Below are positions 26,666-37,713 of a stretch of DNA of 64,000 nt, piece by piece. Both the position numbers and the translations under genes were made by a program. Below the pieces are notes generated by a model. That model saw only the letters and a list, made by a program, of their open reading frames with translations, ran no database searches and was not told the origin of the DNA. Source of the DNA: Stercorarius parasiticus (Eukaryota > Chordata > Aves > Charadriiformes > Stercorariidae); assembly GCA_013396915.1 (NCBI GenBank), contig VWZL01002555.1, positions 341,494 through 405,493 on the forward strand. Direction: 5' to 3'. Every line of letters starts with the position of its first letter. Position 1 is the first letter of the stretch.

Positions 26666-28740
26666 CAGGGGTAGCAGCCAACACGTATTTGTATAAGCAG
26701 AGAGCACAGAAAATTTCTCAAAGTAGCTGCTTTCCAAAAAGCTGCAGACTTACGCATAAACATAAAAAAAGAGGTTCTGACACCTACTTTATTGTACTAC
26801 ACACGATGAGATGTCCTTCACTAGAAATAAAGTAAAAATTAACTTACAAATATTGGCATTATAAAGTGTGCTTATGCATTAGAATACAAACCAGTGCCAC
26901 TGTATTTTTACAACTATAACTTTGATTTTGATTGAGGGATGAAAAAAGTTTCTATTTACCATATTTAAGCATAAAAGTGAGCAAAAAGGAAATCTGCGAC
27001 ATGCTTCAATTTTGTTTGGTATTCAGACATTTTACTGTGAAAGTCCTGAAGTCAAGCATGTTTGTCAATGTTCCTTGCTTTAAATTTCCTAATGAACCCA
27101 AATACTTATCAGTAAGTAACCTTTACAGATTGGAAATCCTCCCCACTAGCAATCTCTGCTTAAACTGCTGATGAGCTTTACAGTCCACAGACAGAAAAGG
27201 TTAAGCCTGCCTCTTACCCTGCTCCTCCCTTCACCGATAGATTCATTTAACCTCCTCTACTTATACACATAGTATTAAATATACGATTTCCTTAATTTTA
27301 ACTAATAGAAATAATAAATATAATTCCGAACATCATAAATAACAGCTTTCTTTAGTAGATTTACAAGCATTTATAAAGGACGCAAGCATTAAAAAGGAAT
27401 TGCTTGTTTAAATTTCATTTGTAGAAATACATGTGGCAATGGAAATAAAGATTTTTTTTTTTCCTTCAAATCTAAGAGTGCTCAATAGCATTCTTAATTT
27501 TAAAAGATAATAAAGGTAGCACAGGTTTCTGTAGATTTGAGCCCTGTGACAGCTTTCTGTATTAAAAGTGCTTTTTAAATCTGAAGAGTGATCAAACTAG
27601 AGAGTTATAAACATTCAGTTTTACCACATTAATTAATGCTTGGTATAAAACCTAACCACACTGTACCCCATTTAAAAACACTGAAATATTGCTCTTTTTT
27701 GGCTATCCTTTATGGTAAATGCTCCACAAAAGTAAAATGTTAAAGCTTCCAAACGGAATTTTGTGTACAGCCAAATAAGCACGGCAGATAAAGGAAGTTC
27801 TATCAAATAAAAGCGATGTCTATTGTCTAATGTCTGGCTTGTTTTTCTTCATAGTTTCAATTTGAAACGTTTAAGTGGAATTTATTTTTCACAACAGTCC
27901 TTACTGGATCCGCAGAGATGGGGCTCCAAGCCTCTGTTTCCTCCGTTTCATCATTGTGCTGATATTCTATGTTTCTTCCCAGCGTAAGAGGCTTAGAGCC
28001 AGGAAGAAGAGCCCACCGTTATCACTCCAACGCAGAGCACAGAACAATCACTGCTATTCCAAGCTCTTCATGTACCCCCAGTGCCATAGAGACCTCAGGA
28101 GTTCAGTAATGGTCCAGATTAATCACACTGCTCATGTCAAAAACCTAATTATTTAAAAAAAATAATAATAATCTTCTGCGAGTCTATTCGTAGCGTCCAG
28201 AGAAAGGAAATTAAGCCCACCAGTACAAAACGAAGGTGCAGAAAAGTCCAAGCCACAAATTAGCCATCTGACCCCTCACGCAGCCAGCAACATAGTCCCA
28301 ACACACTCGGGCTGAGCCCGCAGCAAATCAGTGACAAACTTCTCCTGAAGCTTCACAGAGCGGGAACAGCCGCTCTCACCAAATCAAAAGGAAAGCGTAA
28401 AGCCAAAGAGGGAGCGATGGCACACTTGAAAGGATTCTGGCAGAAATCTCACATAGCAGCTTGAAAACTCACACTGCGATAGGAAGAGAGTCCCCGCTCC
28501 CACCCGAAGCCCTTGCAGAGTCATCAGCGGTGCAAAGAGCAGCTGTTCTCCACCGGCGGGAGAACGCCAGAACCATCCCTTTTTCAGATATCAATCCCCT
28601 TAAGCGCACGCACAACTTTAATCTGAAAACATCTTCCTGTAACTCCCAAGCTGTGTTTCAGCTACAAACTTTATGGATTCTAGAACCGAAAACAGAGCAA
28701 CAGCAATGCAGCAGCCTGGGGAGCCAAATCCTGAAAGGGG

Positions 28741-28880
28741 CGGGTGGGCAAGAATCACTTTCATTAGGAGACAATATTCCCTCGTACAATGCAAGCCTTG
28801 CATTTTTGTTTGCAAATGGCAATTTCAATCAGCTCGAAATCAATTTCACGCCATTAACAAAACTGCCCCAAAATAACGTT
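28741..28880. promoter_or_regulatory. Candidate conserved noncoding element
   Basis: It contains the inverted repeat AATGCAA-GCC-TTGCATT (28788-28804, C/EBP- or POU-like halves) and an octamer-like TTTGCAAAT just after. ACAATATT and two AATTTCAATC/AATCAATTTC blocks also occur. A frame is open across it on the plus strand (28461-28904), but the protein is unrecognised and coding is not supported. Confidence 0.28.
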
Positions 28881-31143
28881 CAATATTTTTTAGTAAGAGG
28901 ATAGCTTTCCCCTTAAAAATTCCAAATATAGGTATACTTTAAAGTGTTAAAGACTGTATTTAGGCAGGTAAAGACTGCTATTCAGGAGTACTCATAAACC
29001 AAGTCAAATTCAGTTCAGGATTATCTTCAGATCCTGACATGAGTCAAATCACAGCAGGAGTGCCCCACACTACAAGATCACAACCTCTCAACAGTCTCAG
29101 AAGTAAGGGCCAGAGTGCCTAGTGTGGCTGGTCCTTAAACAGCCAGAGCCCCTGCCCCCCCCCATGCTTTCAGAAAAAGAAAGCATAGCAAGCAACAAAA
29201 TTTGGTACTTTATATCTAATTTTATTATACTTATTAAAAGGGAACCTGGATTAAGTAGTGCAAACTTGATAACAAAATCTGCACAAAAGACTTTTCTCAC
29301 TTTTAAATGCTTGATGAAAACCTCCATAAATTCTCTGACTCCGAGATTACAGTATATACGGAACACTGAAATCCCCCTTATTCACTAAATCACTTCTTTT
29401 ATAGAAACAATGCTTTCAAACTATTTTTAAAGCCTAATATATGAATAGCAACACTCCTACAGAGCCCTGCAGGAATTATTTGGCACGTTCTACCTCCAGA
29501 GCCAGGCCCACATATCAGCTTAAGAGCACTGGGTTATTTTTGATCTGCTTCCGTGCAGCTCAGAGAAGGATGGAGTGGTGAGAAAATACCACCTCTTTAT
29601 CTCCCCATCTATAAAAAGTGTCATAAGCAGAAAGCATTGAATGGAAGCATTATTTCTTACTCTATTTCCAGATCCAAGACAAAACAGAGTGCAAAAGAAG
29701 CAAAACTCCCTACGCCTTTTCAGAACCGTTTCTTCCTCCATTTCCAGCACTTTGGCTTCTCCACACTTAAGGCACAGCACTTGCTCCTGGCAGGGAAACT
29801 GCATCGATCAATCCCCAGCAGAAACACTTACCCGCCAACACGAACAGAAACAGAGTGATATACTCCATTTCTCTGCAGATACAGAGGAAATTCCCACAGC
29901 ACCTGAGCACGGCAAGATAGAGACATAAACCAGCACTAAAGGCCAGAAATTTTTTTCCTGCCATCAAACTTCTTGTTGTTTCCAAGCTCTAGGCATTAAA
30001 AAGAATTCAAGTAGAAACTGATGTAAACTGGTATTCAGCATATCCTTCCAAAGAAATTCCTTGGTGTGTTTGCGTGTTATTTTACTGTCAGGAAGCTGGG
30101 GGCAAGTTTAGCAAATTATGATGAAGACTTGTTTAATGAGACACCCTATGAAACATCTAGGGCCGCAGAAATGAAGAACCTTCACAGGTTTATAAGCAGA
30201 AGGAGGGGGACAGAAAAGGAGGCAGAGAAAGAGAGAAAACGAGTCCCACAGTGGACATAAAATTGCCTTAAAAAGAGATTAGAAGGAATAAAGACAACCA
30301 TAAAAGCCTTGCACGTCTTTAACAAACACTATCGTGTTGCTTACCAAATTTCATAAAGACAGACATAAAAACTTGAGGTAAATACTGTTTCTTATCAGCA
30401 CCTATCACCATCAAAACAGCAGTTTGTAATATTTGATTTATTTAAACATGTATTTTTACTGCATATATTCTGGATCATAATTATTTTTCACGTTTCTTAT
30501 GCCTCCATGTTCTTTTTCCTTTCACACACAAAGTTTAAAAGTATACTTGATACAGATGGTTGATAGCAGGAAAAAATTAACAAAAATAACTTGCATCTGA
30601 ATTTAAAAACTGGTTTAGCAAACTCAGTTTACTGAGGAAATTACTCTTTTCAAATTTAGACATAATGTGGGAAAGCAGTATTTCCTTTTTGAAAATTTTA
30701 TGTTTAGATAATACAAAAATTACAGCAACCCAAGCTAGTAACCCTGCCTAATAAATCATGAGGATTTCAAACACGAACCCACATTTTTCATAAAAAAACC
30801 AGAACAGCTCAATGAAGTTAATGTTATAAACAATTGCATTTATTAATAATGGGGCACTGAGCACGAAACCAGGTGGCTCAAATGCAACCCCAACTCAATT
30901 TAGTGACTGCTGATGAGCCAAGGAGGCAATCAGAAGACATAGTGAGCTCCAAGGATAGGGTTGCGCATCCTGCAGCCACAGTGAAAATCTGGAGTTTCCA
31001 GCCTGGTCTCAGATGCCAAGATGCTGTTACACGCATGAACACGCACATGTCTCGTCTCGCTGCGCAGTCCCCACCTTTGTCCTCTCAAGTCTGGAACGTC
31101 TCTAGTGCGCTTCACGTGCAGGTGCACATCAAAACCATTCCAA

Positions 31144-31174
31144 AGCTGAAGCCAACGGTTCAGCTGAAGCCAAC
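31144..31174. repeat. 13-nt direct repeat pair
   Basis: AGCTGAAGCCAAC occurs at 31144 and 31162, an 18-bp period, so it keeps the reading frame of the open frame that crosses it (LKPT...LKPT). It is probably a small tandem duplication. Confidence 0.8.
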
Positions 31175-34100
31175 AACACAAAAAACAATCTCTGTATACA
31201 TGCTGCAGCACCAAAAGAACAGAACAGGGTAATGGCTGAAAATAATTAAACCACTTCCACTAACAGGATGGAGATCAAAGTTTGGGTCTATCACTTCACA
31301 TTTGCTGTTAGAAATTAAAGAAAATATTCATGAATGGTAATTATTTTTGTGACCAAAGCATGAGAAAAACATAACCAATACATTTATATGCATAATTTAT
31401 TAAAGGAAAACTTTGAACTCTGATTATTGAACTGCACCAGACAGAATATAACTACTTGTTCCTGTTCTCATACTTGTATTATTCAACCTCTTTGCAGCCT
31501 ACAACTCAGTTGAGTATAATTTCTTTTACTGTATTAAACAACCCCCCTACAGAAACACACACACTTTAAGCATATTAACAACAAAATGGTATCTAAATAA
31601 TCAGGCATTCCTCTTAATGTCACCCTGCATACAATTCCCCCATCTGCTTTACATGCCTGATCACTCTGTGCTGATTATTTCAAGATTCAACTGCGAGATC
31701 TCCAAGGGGAAAGCCATCCTTTATGGTGCGCTTGTGTTCCCTTCTACTAATATGGAAGCAGAGTCGCTAATCAACGGAGTTCACAGGCTCCATCCCACCA
31801 TTCATTCTGTTCAGCTTCTATCCAAGACCTTCGTCAAGTGACATAGTTCCTCATGCTCTCCTGCCAAAAATACTGGGACATCTAACTCCACTCCTCCTTT
31901 TTCTTAGTACAAACAAACGTAGCAACTGTTGTTGTCCATGCCTACAGTCGGTTCATGTGCAATGAACTCATACTGATCCAAGTAAATATGAAGCAATATC
32001 AGTCTGATAAAGAAAATTTAGAAGTATTGTCAGGAAGGGCTCGCCCTTCTCCATTCGGCAATGACAAATACCCTGGCTAATCCACAGTCTAAAGCCCTTC
32101 TAACTCAACAATGAACCAAAGCAATCACCCAGCAAGCAGCAATAATCAAGCCTTCCTTCTGCTTCTGGCTGGCTGGAAAATAATGACTTCCTCCCCAAAT
32201 ACAATCTTTTTACAGTCGTAAATGCACGCCCGCCTCCAGACTAGCACACAGAAAAATGCTGAGTGGCTCTATATTTCTATATAACACAATTGCTACTGAA
32301 CTGCCACAAAGGCTGGAGTTTGTGCAGAAAATGGATGCACCTCTTGAGGGTTTCTGGCTCCAAGCCAGATACTTCATCCTTCTGTCAATTCCTGCTTTTG
32401 CTTCTGTCAGTGAACAAAAGTCAATGAATGACAGTCAGTGAATCAGGACCTAGCTACATCCATAACTACCCGTACTCACTAGCTACAGCACAACAGCAGC
32501 TTTCAGAATAAATTTTATTTTCAGAATTTACTTTTGCTTATGTGGTTCACTGTTAGGTTGATTTGAGCAGGGGAAAAGTCTCCAAAACAACTGAGAACTG
32601 CCTGCGTTCTGTATTTAAGTGCACGTTGTTAGGCCATCCTTTTTGACAGGACTTATATGTGGCTTATTATATTATTATAATACACACGCATATAATAATT
32701 ATTCCCTTTCATGTATAAATTTCTCTAATTCCTGATGTGAAGACTAAGAGTGGATTTTTTTAAATTCAAGTAAGCACGCTGACACAGGAATATGCAAATC
32801 ACGTACATCAGCTCCACAAGACCCTTTTCAATGATGCTATACGCTTAACAGTGCAGCATCAACACAAATATACACAAGCCACAACGCACTACTGACCTCC
32901 TAAACAGTTAAACTTTTCAAACAACAAGAAATCATTTGGTAGAATTGACTACAAAATCTGTAATTTCAGAAACCGCAATCAAATAATCAACTACGTAACA
33001 CAGGCAACTACCCGAAGACATTTCAATTCTTCATAGATTTTCATTCTCACTAGTAGATGAACCTTGTGCTTAAAATTTATGGCCTGGATCTCCTTGACAC
33101 AGGTTGCAAAATTTCTTCACATAATGATGGCTTAAAAGGCACTCACTTGTGGAAGAAAACTAAAGTGAAGTAATGAAAACTGAAGGTGTTAAGTCAATAT
33201 AGAAATAAAGCGTTCAGTCATTCGGTTTAGTTACTACTAAATAAAACACTACACATTTGAAGCACTTCAGTTCTCTCTCGGATATTTCAAATGTAAATGC
33301 ATAAGTAGTTTTGTGTCATACCCACCTCCATGCTTGACCGAGGGAAGGAAATATCTCTGGCATCCTCAATTTCAATTCCAAAAGTTTTGTATGAAAATAT
33401 CTCAGTCACATTAAACAAAAGCCCTACTGGTAACTCACTGCTCCACTATTTGTTCAGAGAACCTTCACAATCTTAAAATCATGAACACCACCTTTCTTAA
33501 AAATATATCAGATATAGTTAAGCTAGCCTTAAAAAAAAAAAATCAGTCAGTGTTTCATGTTCTTTAAATAACTCCCTGGCTGGTTTACCGTTGTCGTATG
33601 AACTAAACAAAAAGGTCTGGTCATGTCCCATTTTTAAAAAAGGCCTTTTGATCCGTTGTATTGTTCAGCCCTGAATCACTGGCACTTTCCAAACACTGCG
33701 TTATCCAAACACTGGTTCTTCTACAAAGGGGAGAGCTTGCATTAAAAGACTGAAAATAATTTCTCATTAGAACCAGAAACCTGAGGAAGAAAGGTTATAT
33801 ATGCTTTTGTGAGCTTCATGTCTGCAGTACACAAGCTTTGGGAAACAATTTTAAATCATAATGCAATAGCAGGCAGTACAAAAGCTTTCTCTTTTATATA
33901 ATGCAATCAATAACACAGTTTCTTCCATCAAAAATCTGTAAGCATAGCAGAAACTAAGCACTTATAATATCATTGAAAGACAGGTTAGTTTACTAAAATT
34001 TGTTAAACATCATAATGTAAATTTTTTAAAAAATTGCTATTTGTTTAAACCACATTTTTAAAAGCCTACATTTACTGACATTTGCTACTTTGTCAAAATA

Positions 34101-34539
34101 TCTCTATGACACTGCCTGCTCCACAAACACCTGACCTGCATGGCCCAGGAGCTGCGTACTTAGATTTCTGTCAACAGACTGTTTGAAGAGCAGTGATCAA
34201 AGTTGTCCATATCACATAAATAATCAGTGACTGTTGAGTCACTTCAGCAATGTCAGTGCGAGCAACACGCAACACCGCAGCTACTTCTATATCATGATCA
34301 GCTCAAGCCGATAATTAGAAGTAAGCTTACACTACTCCTACTTTTCCTACTACACTTAAGGAAATGAAGAGGCTTCAGCCTCAGAGAACTGCAAGCTAGC
34401 TGTTTCCAAGTGCAGGACAGATTCTTGAAAATGCTAACAGAGAAAACAGAGTATCTGCCCATTTAAATGATTTCCACAATTGAACAGCTATATATGTTTA
34501 AAACTAACCAAGTGATGAATGAAGAATAATTATACTTAC

Positions 34540-34571
34540 AAGCTTCCTCTTCTGGGGAGACTGAGTTCCTT
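34540..34571 (-). CDS. MAST4: MAST4 (or MAST2) internal 32-nt coding exon, KELSLPRRGS
   Basis: Read on the minus strand, a long T-tract ending in CCAG is followed by 32 nt and then GTAAGTATAA, so both splice sites are near-ideal. In phase 0 the exon encodes KELSLPRRGS plus TT, the first two bases of the next codon (phase 2). From memory, human MAST2 and MAST4 contain SLTA-x-L-KELSLPRRGS-F-CRTSNRKSL, so both exon borders fall where expected and TT would be completed to Phe by the next exon. MAST proteins are AGC-type serine/threonine kinases with a DUF1908 region, a kinase domain and a PDZ domain that bind microtubules and PTEN. This segment lies in the disordered N-terminus. RRGS fits a basophilic kinase (PKA-like) phosphorylation site, which is an inference. 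MAST2 carries the same peptide; MAST4 is preferred because introns here exceed 20 kb. The neighbouring coding exons on either side of the constitutive transcript are outside the window. Confidence 0.86.
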
Positions 34572-34946
34572 CTGGAAAAAAAAAAAAGAATGAAAACCTT
34601 GAGTTAATTTTACTTGTTATTATATATTATTCATTTATCAATAAATGACTGAAGCGAAATTAATAAAAAGCTGGTCATTTCCGAGTGCATGCTCAGTGTA
34701 TAACTGTGCACAGCACCTATGAGGTGAATCAGCAGACGTTCATAGCACAGTAGTCTGGGGGGACAAAAGCTACTCATTTTGTCAGAATAATCGCTGCCTT
34801 TGCAGTCACAAAACCATAAGCACTAAACAGAGCAAATATAACTTTGAAATTCAAGCCTAAATGTAGATAAGGCAGTAATTAATTCTATCCTACATACCTC
34901 ATCAGTGTTATATCCAAACCACTTCCAGCAACACGGTACGCAATAT

Positions 34947-35270
34947 CATAGAATCATGGAATGGTTCAGGTTGGAAGGGGCCTTAAAGATCATCCAGTTC
35001 CAACCTCCCTGCCATGGGCAGGGACACCTCCCACTAGACCAGGCTGCTCAAAGCCCCATCCAGCCTGGCCTTGAACACTTCCAGGGATGGGGCATCCACA
35101 GCTTCTCTGAGCAACCTGTTCCAGTGCCCCACAACCCTTACAGTAAAGAATTTCTTCCTGATATCCAATCTAAATCTACCCTTTCAGTTTGAAGACATTA
35201 TCCCGTGTCCTATCATTACACTCCTTCATAAAGATGCCTAGCATCTGCTACATGTACCTTCCCACGTTCT
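34947..35270 (-). mobile_element. CR1 LINE, 5'-truncated 3' end
   Basis: The plus strand starts CATAGAATCATGGAATGG and continues GGTTGGAAGGGGCC, followed by the familiar CR1 tail text (AGTTCCAACC, CCACTAGACCAGG, CATCCAGCC, CCTTGAACACTTCC, AACCTGTTCCAGTG). CATAGAAT is the reverse complement of the terminal ATTCTATG repeat of avian CR1, so the element runs on the minus strand with its 3' end at 34947. Only about 320 bp remain and no reverse transcriptase is present. The 5' edge fades near 35250-35270. It lies between the CpG island and the 32-nt MAST exon, in sense with the gene. Open frames through it are not host genes. Confidence 0.94.
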
Positions 35271-35533
35271 CACCAAAAGGAAAAATTAACACAACAGAGT
35301 GGCTTTTGAGGGTTTTTTTCCAAACGTACACATTACTTTGGTTATATATTATCACAAAAAACCCAAGGCCAATAAAACATAGCTCCCACTTAAAAGCAGC
35401 ATTTTGCACCTAAGCAGAGGAAGACCGGGAATTTTAAGGTTTTTATTGAAGCAAATAGGCCATGAGCATCCACAAGGCACAGACGACGCTGACAGCATCG
35501 TGAGGCGATACCCGTCCGCATCCGTTTTGTTAC

Positions 35534-35625
35534 CTTCGGGTCCGCCCCAGCACACGGGTGGCTCCCCCCGCCCGGGCGCGCCGGGTCCTGCGCTGCCAAA
35601 GGCCGCCACTAGGTGGGAGCCGCCG
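35534..35625 (-). other. MAST4: Candidate untranslated first exon (3' edge at a donor site)
   Basis: Minus-strand sequence ends GGACCCGAAG followed by GTAACA, a plausible donor just downstream of the GC boxes. Spliced to the 34540 exon, the phase-0 frame is open back to a TAG but has no ATG, so such a transcript would have to start translation downstream or at a non-AUG codon. The upstream edge is a guess. A coding first exon such as the MAST3-type short start (ending in ...RRRGLQ-KELSLPRRG) was looked for and not found. Other weak donors in the island cannot be excluded. Confidence 0.33.
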
Positions 35626-35648
35626 CCCGCCCGCCGCGCCACGCCGAG

Positions 35649-35720
35649 GCCACGCCCACCGCGCGCAGGCCACGCCCACTGGATCTTAGCCCTGCCCACA
35701 TCCTCCCAGGCCCCGCCCAC
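35649..35720. promoter_or_regulatory. Four phased CACCC/GC boxes (SP/KLF type)
   Basis: The 11-mer GCC-N-N-GCCCAC occurs four times: GCCACGCCCAC at 35649 and 35669, GCCCTGCCCAC at 35689 and GCCCCGCCCAC at 35710. Spacing is 20, 20 and 21 bp, close to two helical turns, so all four would face the same side of DNA. A partial copy, GCCACGCCGAG, sits at 35638. SP and KLF factors bind such boxes. The array may have arisen as a decayed 20-bp tandem duplication. Confidence 0.72.
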
Positions 35721-35739
35721 AGTGCCGCTAGCGGCTTTT

Positions 35740-35768
35740 TTTTCCCTTCGTCCGGAGCGAAGGGAAAA
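35740..35768. repeat. Perfect 11-bp inverted repeat in the CpG island
   Basis: TTTTCCCTTCG (35740-35750) and CGAAGGGAAAA (35758-35768) are exact reverse complements around the 7-nt spacer TCCGGAG. The structure lies 20 bp beyond the last GC box. It could form a cruciform or RNA hairpin, or be a paired binding site. No known factor motif is claimed. Confidence 0.75.
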
Positions 35769-36637
35769 CACCGTGAAAGGCATAAAGCCCCCGCGCCCCC
35801 TTCGCACCAAACTTAACACTAAAAAAAAAAAACAAACCCAAACTATTAAAAATTGCCCTTCCGGAATGGCAGGAGGCCGGGCCCGACACAGCGGTGGGAG
35901 CCGAGCTTGGAAACCGGTGCGGGGATGCTTCACCGCAGCTTTTCACAACCCTGCGGGAAATAACTAAACAGCCAGTTCCCATCTCTGACTGTCAGGATGC
36001 TGATCTACCTGCTGTATTTTCATCCCTGCTAAGGAAAAAAAAAAAATAAATTCACCCAATATCGAAAAAAGTCAATAGGAAAAAAAAAAAGCATAAAATC
36101 TGGTCACCTCTTTTCCATATTTCGTTAGGAAGCACATGCTGATTTAAACAATTAACAATGTTATTGGCAAACTCTCAATGAGTGGTCTGTTAAGTAATAC
36201 GTTGGACTTGACTTAGCAAAGTTTTTCAAAGATACCAAAACGTTAACAGCTACTAGAACTAAAAAAAATAATAATAAATATATCATTAAATCTTAAATAT
36301 GCTGTTATTATTTTCGAGTTCTCTACAATTTGAAATTTCATTACAGTTTAACAGCACTGAGCAAATTTCATGTGTGAATTATCACAAGGCTGACAGCTTA
36401 CAGCACCAAGAAATAAATTCCTATCATCAGACAAACTTGTCAGGATCTAATCAAAACATTTCAAGTATGTAAGATAATAAATCATTAGCATCTGTAACAG
36501 GTTGTGTGTTTTATATTCTAAAAAGGTACTTCTTCCACTCTCGTTTGTTAGAAAGTCTACGTAGCAATGACAGCTTTTTGCCACAGCAAATGGATAAATA
36601 GGTAAGATATGATGTATCATATATTATTCTGTTTGTG

Positions 36638-36675
36638 TATATAGTATATTACTTGTATATGCATATATATCTCTT
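36638..36675. repeat. Imperfect TA-rich tract
   Basis: Alternating TATA/GTATAT words, including GTATATGCATATATAT. Simple AT-rich DNA. Confidence 0.6.
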
Positions 36676-37695
36676 ACATCATATGAGCACATGTATTTAA
36701 TTTATCCTCTTTAAAGAAGATCTGATCTAACAAAGGTGCTTAGCAGAGGGCACTTTTTCTATTCAAATGGTATATTCGTATTTATGCCAACACAGACCCA
36801 GAAATTTTCAGAATGAATGTGGAATTTCATGGTACTGGCTGAAAAAGGAAGACAGCGACCTTTAAATGTCTTTATCTACCTTCTAATTTTTGAGCTTTTA
36901 GGGTTCACGTTTACAAGCTTTGCTCTAGTCATTAGGGCTGAGAAGTCACTTAGAGAGAGAACACTTCCCTGCAGCAGCGCAGCTCCACTAATTGTGACTT
37001 ACAGACATACACCACGGGAATCGTGATCCAGTAACAGCAGTGGACAAACCTCTTCCTTTCTTCTACTGTACACTTGTTTTACTCAGACAATATCACCTTT
37101 CATACTTCCTATGATGTGCTAATTCAGGATTAAATGCATGCATTAAAAGAAGGACTGACTTGGTCTTTGTTCCTGAAATCATCCTTTGAAATCTGTGATC
37201 AACTGAGTTTCCAAATACGGCAAAAAGAAAGTACTAGCAGCTGCCATCTCAGTGCAATTGAAATATTATTCTATCCATGTAGCAATTGTTTCATTCTGCA
37301 CCTCCACCTCGACAAACACAGTGCAGCTGTGGAATCAATAGGCAGTAGTTCAAATTTAATACCTCTCTGGTCTTGACAACAAAGAGCACAATCAAAACAA
37401 TCAATTTTTATACCTGTTGTTCCACTATGCCTCGTTTTGTGTTAAGTCTTAAATTCCCCTTCAAAACCCCCTATCAGCCGTACACCGAGCCATGCCCCGA
37501 CTCCCGCAGCACTTTTCCCATCCTCTGGAGAATCGCCAAGCCCGACCCTGCAGCTACTCGTCCTTTTCCGCTCCTCCAGAGCGGGGCTTATGGCAGGTCT
37601 TCTATGTAATCCTCAAACCAGACCGTGAATGGTGAGGCCAACCCAAAAGCATCAGAGCTAGAAGGTACACGACTGTGAGCAGCATAATTATGAGC

Positions 37696-37713
37696 TTTTT
37701 TTTTTTTTTTTTT
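37696..37713. repeat. T18 homopolymer
   Basis: Eighteen consecutive T. No retroposed sequence is recognisable on the far side, so it is a simple mononucleotide repeat. Confidence 0.9.

Larger units (their letters stand above)
10878..34539 (-). other. MAST4: MAST4 intron between the two N-terminal exons
   Basis: About 23.7 kb lies between the KELSLPRRGS exon and the alternative first exon. It is AT-rich, with scattered homopolymer tracts, the MIR-like relic at 26.5 kb and candidate regulatory blocks near 18.9, 24.4 and 28.8 kb. A more CpG-rich patch at 30870-31180 has open frames on both strands but no recognisable product. No further coding exon or RNA gene was seen. Confidence 0.7.
35480..35830. 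promoter_or_regulatory. CpG island, probable MAST4 internal promoter
   Basis: This is the only CpG-dense stretch in the window; the flanks are AT-rich and CpG-poor. It begins about 0.9 kb upstream (minus-strand sense) of the KELSLPRRGS exon. It carries four CACCC/GC-type boxes, several CGCC and CCGCCC runs and a perfect hairpin. CpG islands of this kind normally mark promoters in warm-blooded vertebrates. The position suggests an internal promoter for a shorter MAST4 transcript, possibly bidirectional. The long open frames on both strands here come from the GC-rich composition and show no protein similarity I recognise. Confidence 0.78.

Noticed and set aside
34905..35413. Plus-strand open frames through 34.9-35.4 kb
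   Set aside because: They run through the CR1 tail, which is in the opposite orientation and noncoding at its 3' end.
35352..35967. Long open frames of 187-193 codons on both strands across the CpG island
   Set aside because: GC-rich promoter DNA has few stops. The translations are R/P/G/A-rich, partly mirror the GC boxes, and match nothing recognisable.
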